The notes beneath the pieces are model-generated. The model did no database searches and was not told the DNA's origin. It was given only the letters and a program-made list of their open reading frames with translations. This document shows, piece after piece, positions 63,330 to 64,000 of a DNA stretch of 64,000 nt. Source of the DNA: Aliiroseovarius sp. S1339 (GTDB lineage: Bacteria; Pseudomonadota; Alphaproteobacteria; Rhodobacterales; Rhodobacteraceae). The stretch is from assembly GCF_023195695.1 (NCBI RefSeq), contig NZ_JALPQG010000001.1, forward strand, positions 124,001-188,000, in the 5' to 3' direction. Within the stretch, counting starts at the first letter, position 1. Every line of letters begins with the position of its first letter. The translations under genes and the position numbers were made by a program.

Positions 63330-64000
63330 TTAGTTTTTGGCGGAGCCAAGATACTCAGGAAGCTTCACAGGCCACTCGCTCATGAGGATCAAAGTACATG
63401 CAACAGTTTCGCCGCTGTCAGTGATCAGTTCCAACTCTCCACTTGGCTGGGTTTGATCCCATGCGAAGTTGTCGGACAGAACGGATAGAACCTCCCGCTT
63501 GTAGGCAGTGTCCGCATTGTCGAGTTGATCGCCCTTGGTTTCCAAAACAGTCAACCGCCGGTTCCCGTCACCTTTCGTCGCCGCGAAAATGAAGTCGGGG
63601 AAGATGCGGTTGCGTTTCCATCCTTGCAAGCCGTACTGCGCCTTTGCAACATTGCGATGCCACCACACGAGGGCGTCATCCGCGTCCAGATAGACCGCCA
63701 CGTCCCGTTCATCGCCGTTAAGTTCGGCTTGATAGACGGGTGCAAACAGGCTCTTCTCAAGCGCCCCTCCACCGCTTCCCAGAACTTGGTTGGCGTTCAG
63801 CGGCTCCGAAGTGTCCATTTCGAACGGCATAATCCAATTGCGCCCGTCGATACGCAGCCGAAACTGAATGCGCCCGTCAGCCACAGCTTTCTTGAAATAC
63901 GCCTCCGACAGTGCATTACGCTCCGCGTCCAAAGCCTTGCGCGCTTCTTCCACAATCATCGCTGCAAGCGAGCCGATCTTCTCCGGTGTAAATCCGCGAG
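63330..64000 (-). CDS. C-terminal part of a restriction endonuclease subunit (type III Res-like), 5' end outside window
   Basis: At least 223 codons are open to the window end on the minus strand, so only the C-terminus is visible. It holds a PD-(D/E)xK nuclease core: YLDADDALVWWHRN, then KRNRIFPDFIFAAT with its Asp and RLTVLETKGDQL with the ExK pair. This is the arrangement at the end of type III restriction (Res) subunits, which carry a helicase N-terminally. The helicase part is not visible, so the class is an inference. The gene points towards tRNA-Asn, and the AT-rich spacer between suggests transfer. Confidence 0.75.
   Translation of the reverse strand, partial: RGFTPEKIGSLAAMIVEEARKALDAERNALSEAYFKKAVADGRIQFRLRIDGRNWIMPFEMDTSEPLNANQVLGSGGGALEKSLFAPVYQAELNGDERDVAVYLDADDALVWWHRNVAKAQYGLQGWKRNRIFPDFIFAATKGDGNRRLTVLETKGDQLDNADTAYKREVLSVLSDNFAWDQTQPSGELELITDSGETVACTLILMSEWPVKLPEYLGSAKN

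Noticed and set aside
63340-63355. GGCGGAGCCAAG near the restriction gene end as a copy of the tRNA-Asn 3' end (att site)
   Set aside because: Only 8 bases (GGAGCCAA) match and they fall inside the coding end of the restriction gene, so chance is the better explanation.

Overview
The window is a piece of an alphaproteobacterial chromosome, most likely from the Roseobacter group of marine Rhodobacteraceae. The evidence is a high-GC, densely packed genome, an alphaproteobacterial GTTC-N7-GTTC LexA box before recA, a CckA-type hybrid kinase with a CtrA-like box in front of it, an ATP-synthase zeta inhibitor subunit, a DksA that keeps one of four zinc cysteines, a complete edd-eda pair, and genes for breakdown of the marine osmolytes ectoine and glycine betaine. 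About 65 protein genes, three intact tRNA genes and one tRNA remnant are supported. There are no rRNA genes, insertion sequences, CRISPR arrays or phage structural genes.

Layout. 1-7.7 kb: end of a glutamine amidotransferase, a dimethylglycine dehydrogenase-like GcvT-family flavoprotein, tRNA-Arg(CCG) beside a broken tRNA half, the rplM-rpsI operon, a TDT/SLAC1 channel, a PaaI thioesterase, an enoyl-CoA hydratase homologue and an SMR pump. 7.7-22.3 kb: housekeeping and regulation (typA, alaS, recA, cckA, rsmB, guaB, dksA) plus two enzymes of unknown substrate. 22.5-29.9 kb: an accessory-looking plus-strand run: a MoxR ATPase and its usual VWA partner, separated by a Xre-RES toxin-antitoxin pair, a GNAT acetyltransferase, a DUF2927 lipoprotein and a 52-residue membrane protein; then DedA and an M48 protease. 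29.9-38.1 kb: RlmI-type methyltransferase overlapping a solitary PIN protein, edd-eda behind a LacI-type operator, and a short ectoine-degradation set (doeA, doeB, aminotransferase). 38.2-49.5 kb: cysS-cimA-squalene/phytoene synthase-like operon, a second TDT channel, an HpaI-type aldolase, dctB-dctD, and purC-purS-purQ. 49.7-60.4 kb: zeta subunit, MprF/LpiA-like protein, a corrinoid/homocysteine methyltransferase region (bmt, radical SAM, corrinoid protein, small membrane protein, DUF1638), sufE, a lipoprotein, rnd and purM-purN. 60.5-64 kb: tRNA-Ile2(CAT), an EnvZ-like kinase, an MBL-fold hydrolase, tRNA-Asn, and then an AT-richer stretch with short repeats leading into a restriction-endonuclease gene that runs off the end, which looks like the edge of a genomic island.

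How the genes fit together. Sugar acids enter through the Entner-Doudoroff pair. Betaine carbon and methyl groups can pass through the homocysteine methyltransferase/corrinoid module and the dimethylglycine dehydrogenase. Ectoine can pass through DoeA and DoeB to diaminobutyrate and then the aminotransferase. The most promising less-described features are the split corrinoid methyltransferase locus with DUF1638 and a structured divergent control region, the DctD homologue whose sigma-54 contact loop is missing, the MoxR/VWA unit interrupted by a RES toxin module, and the restriction island at tRNA-Asn. All functional assignments come from reading motifs by eye; no database search was run.
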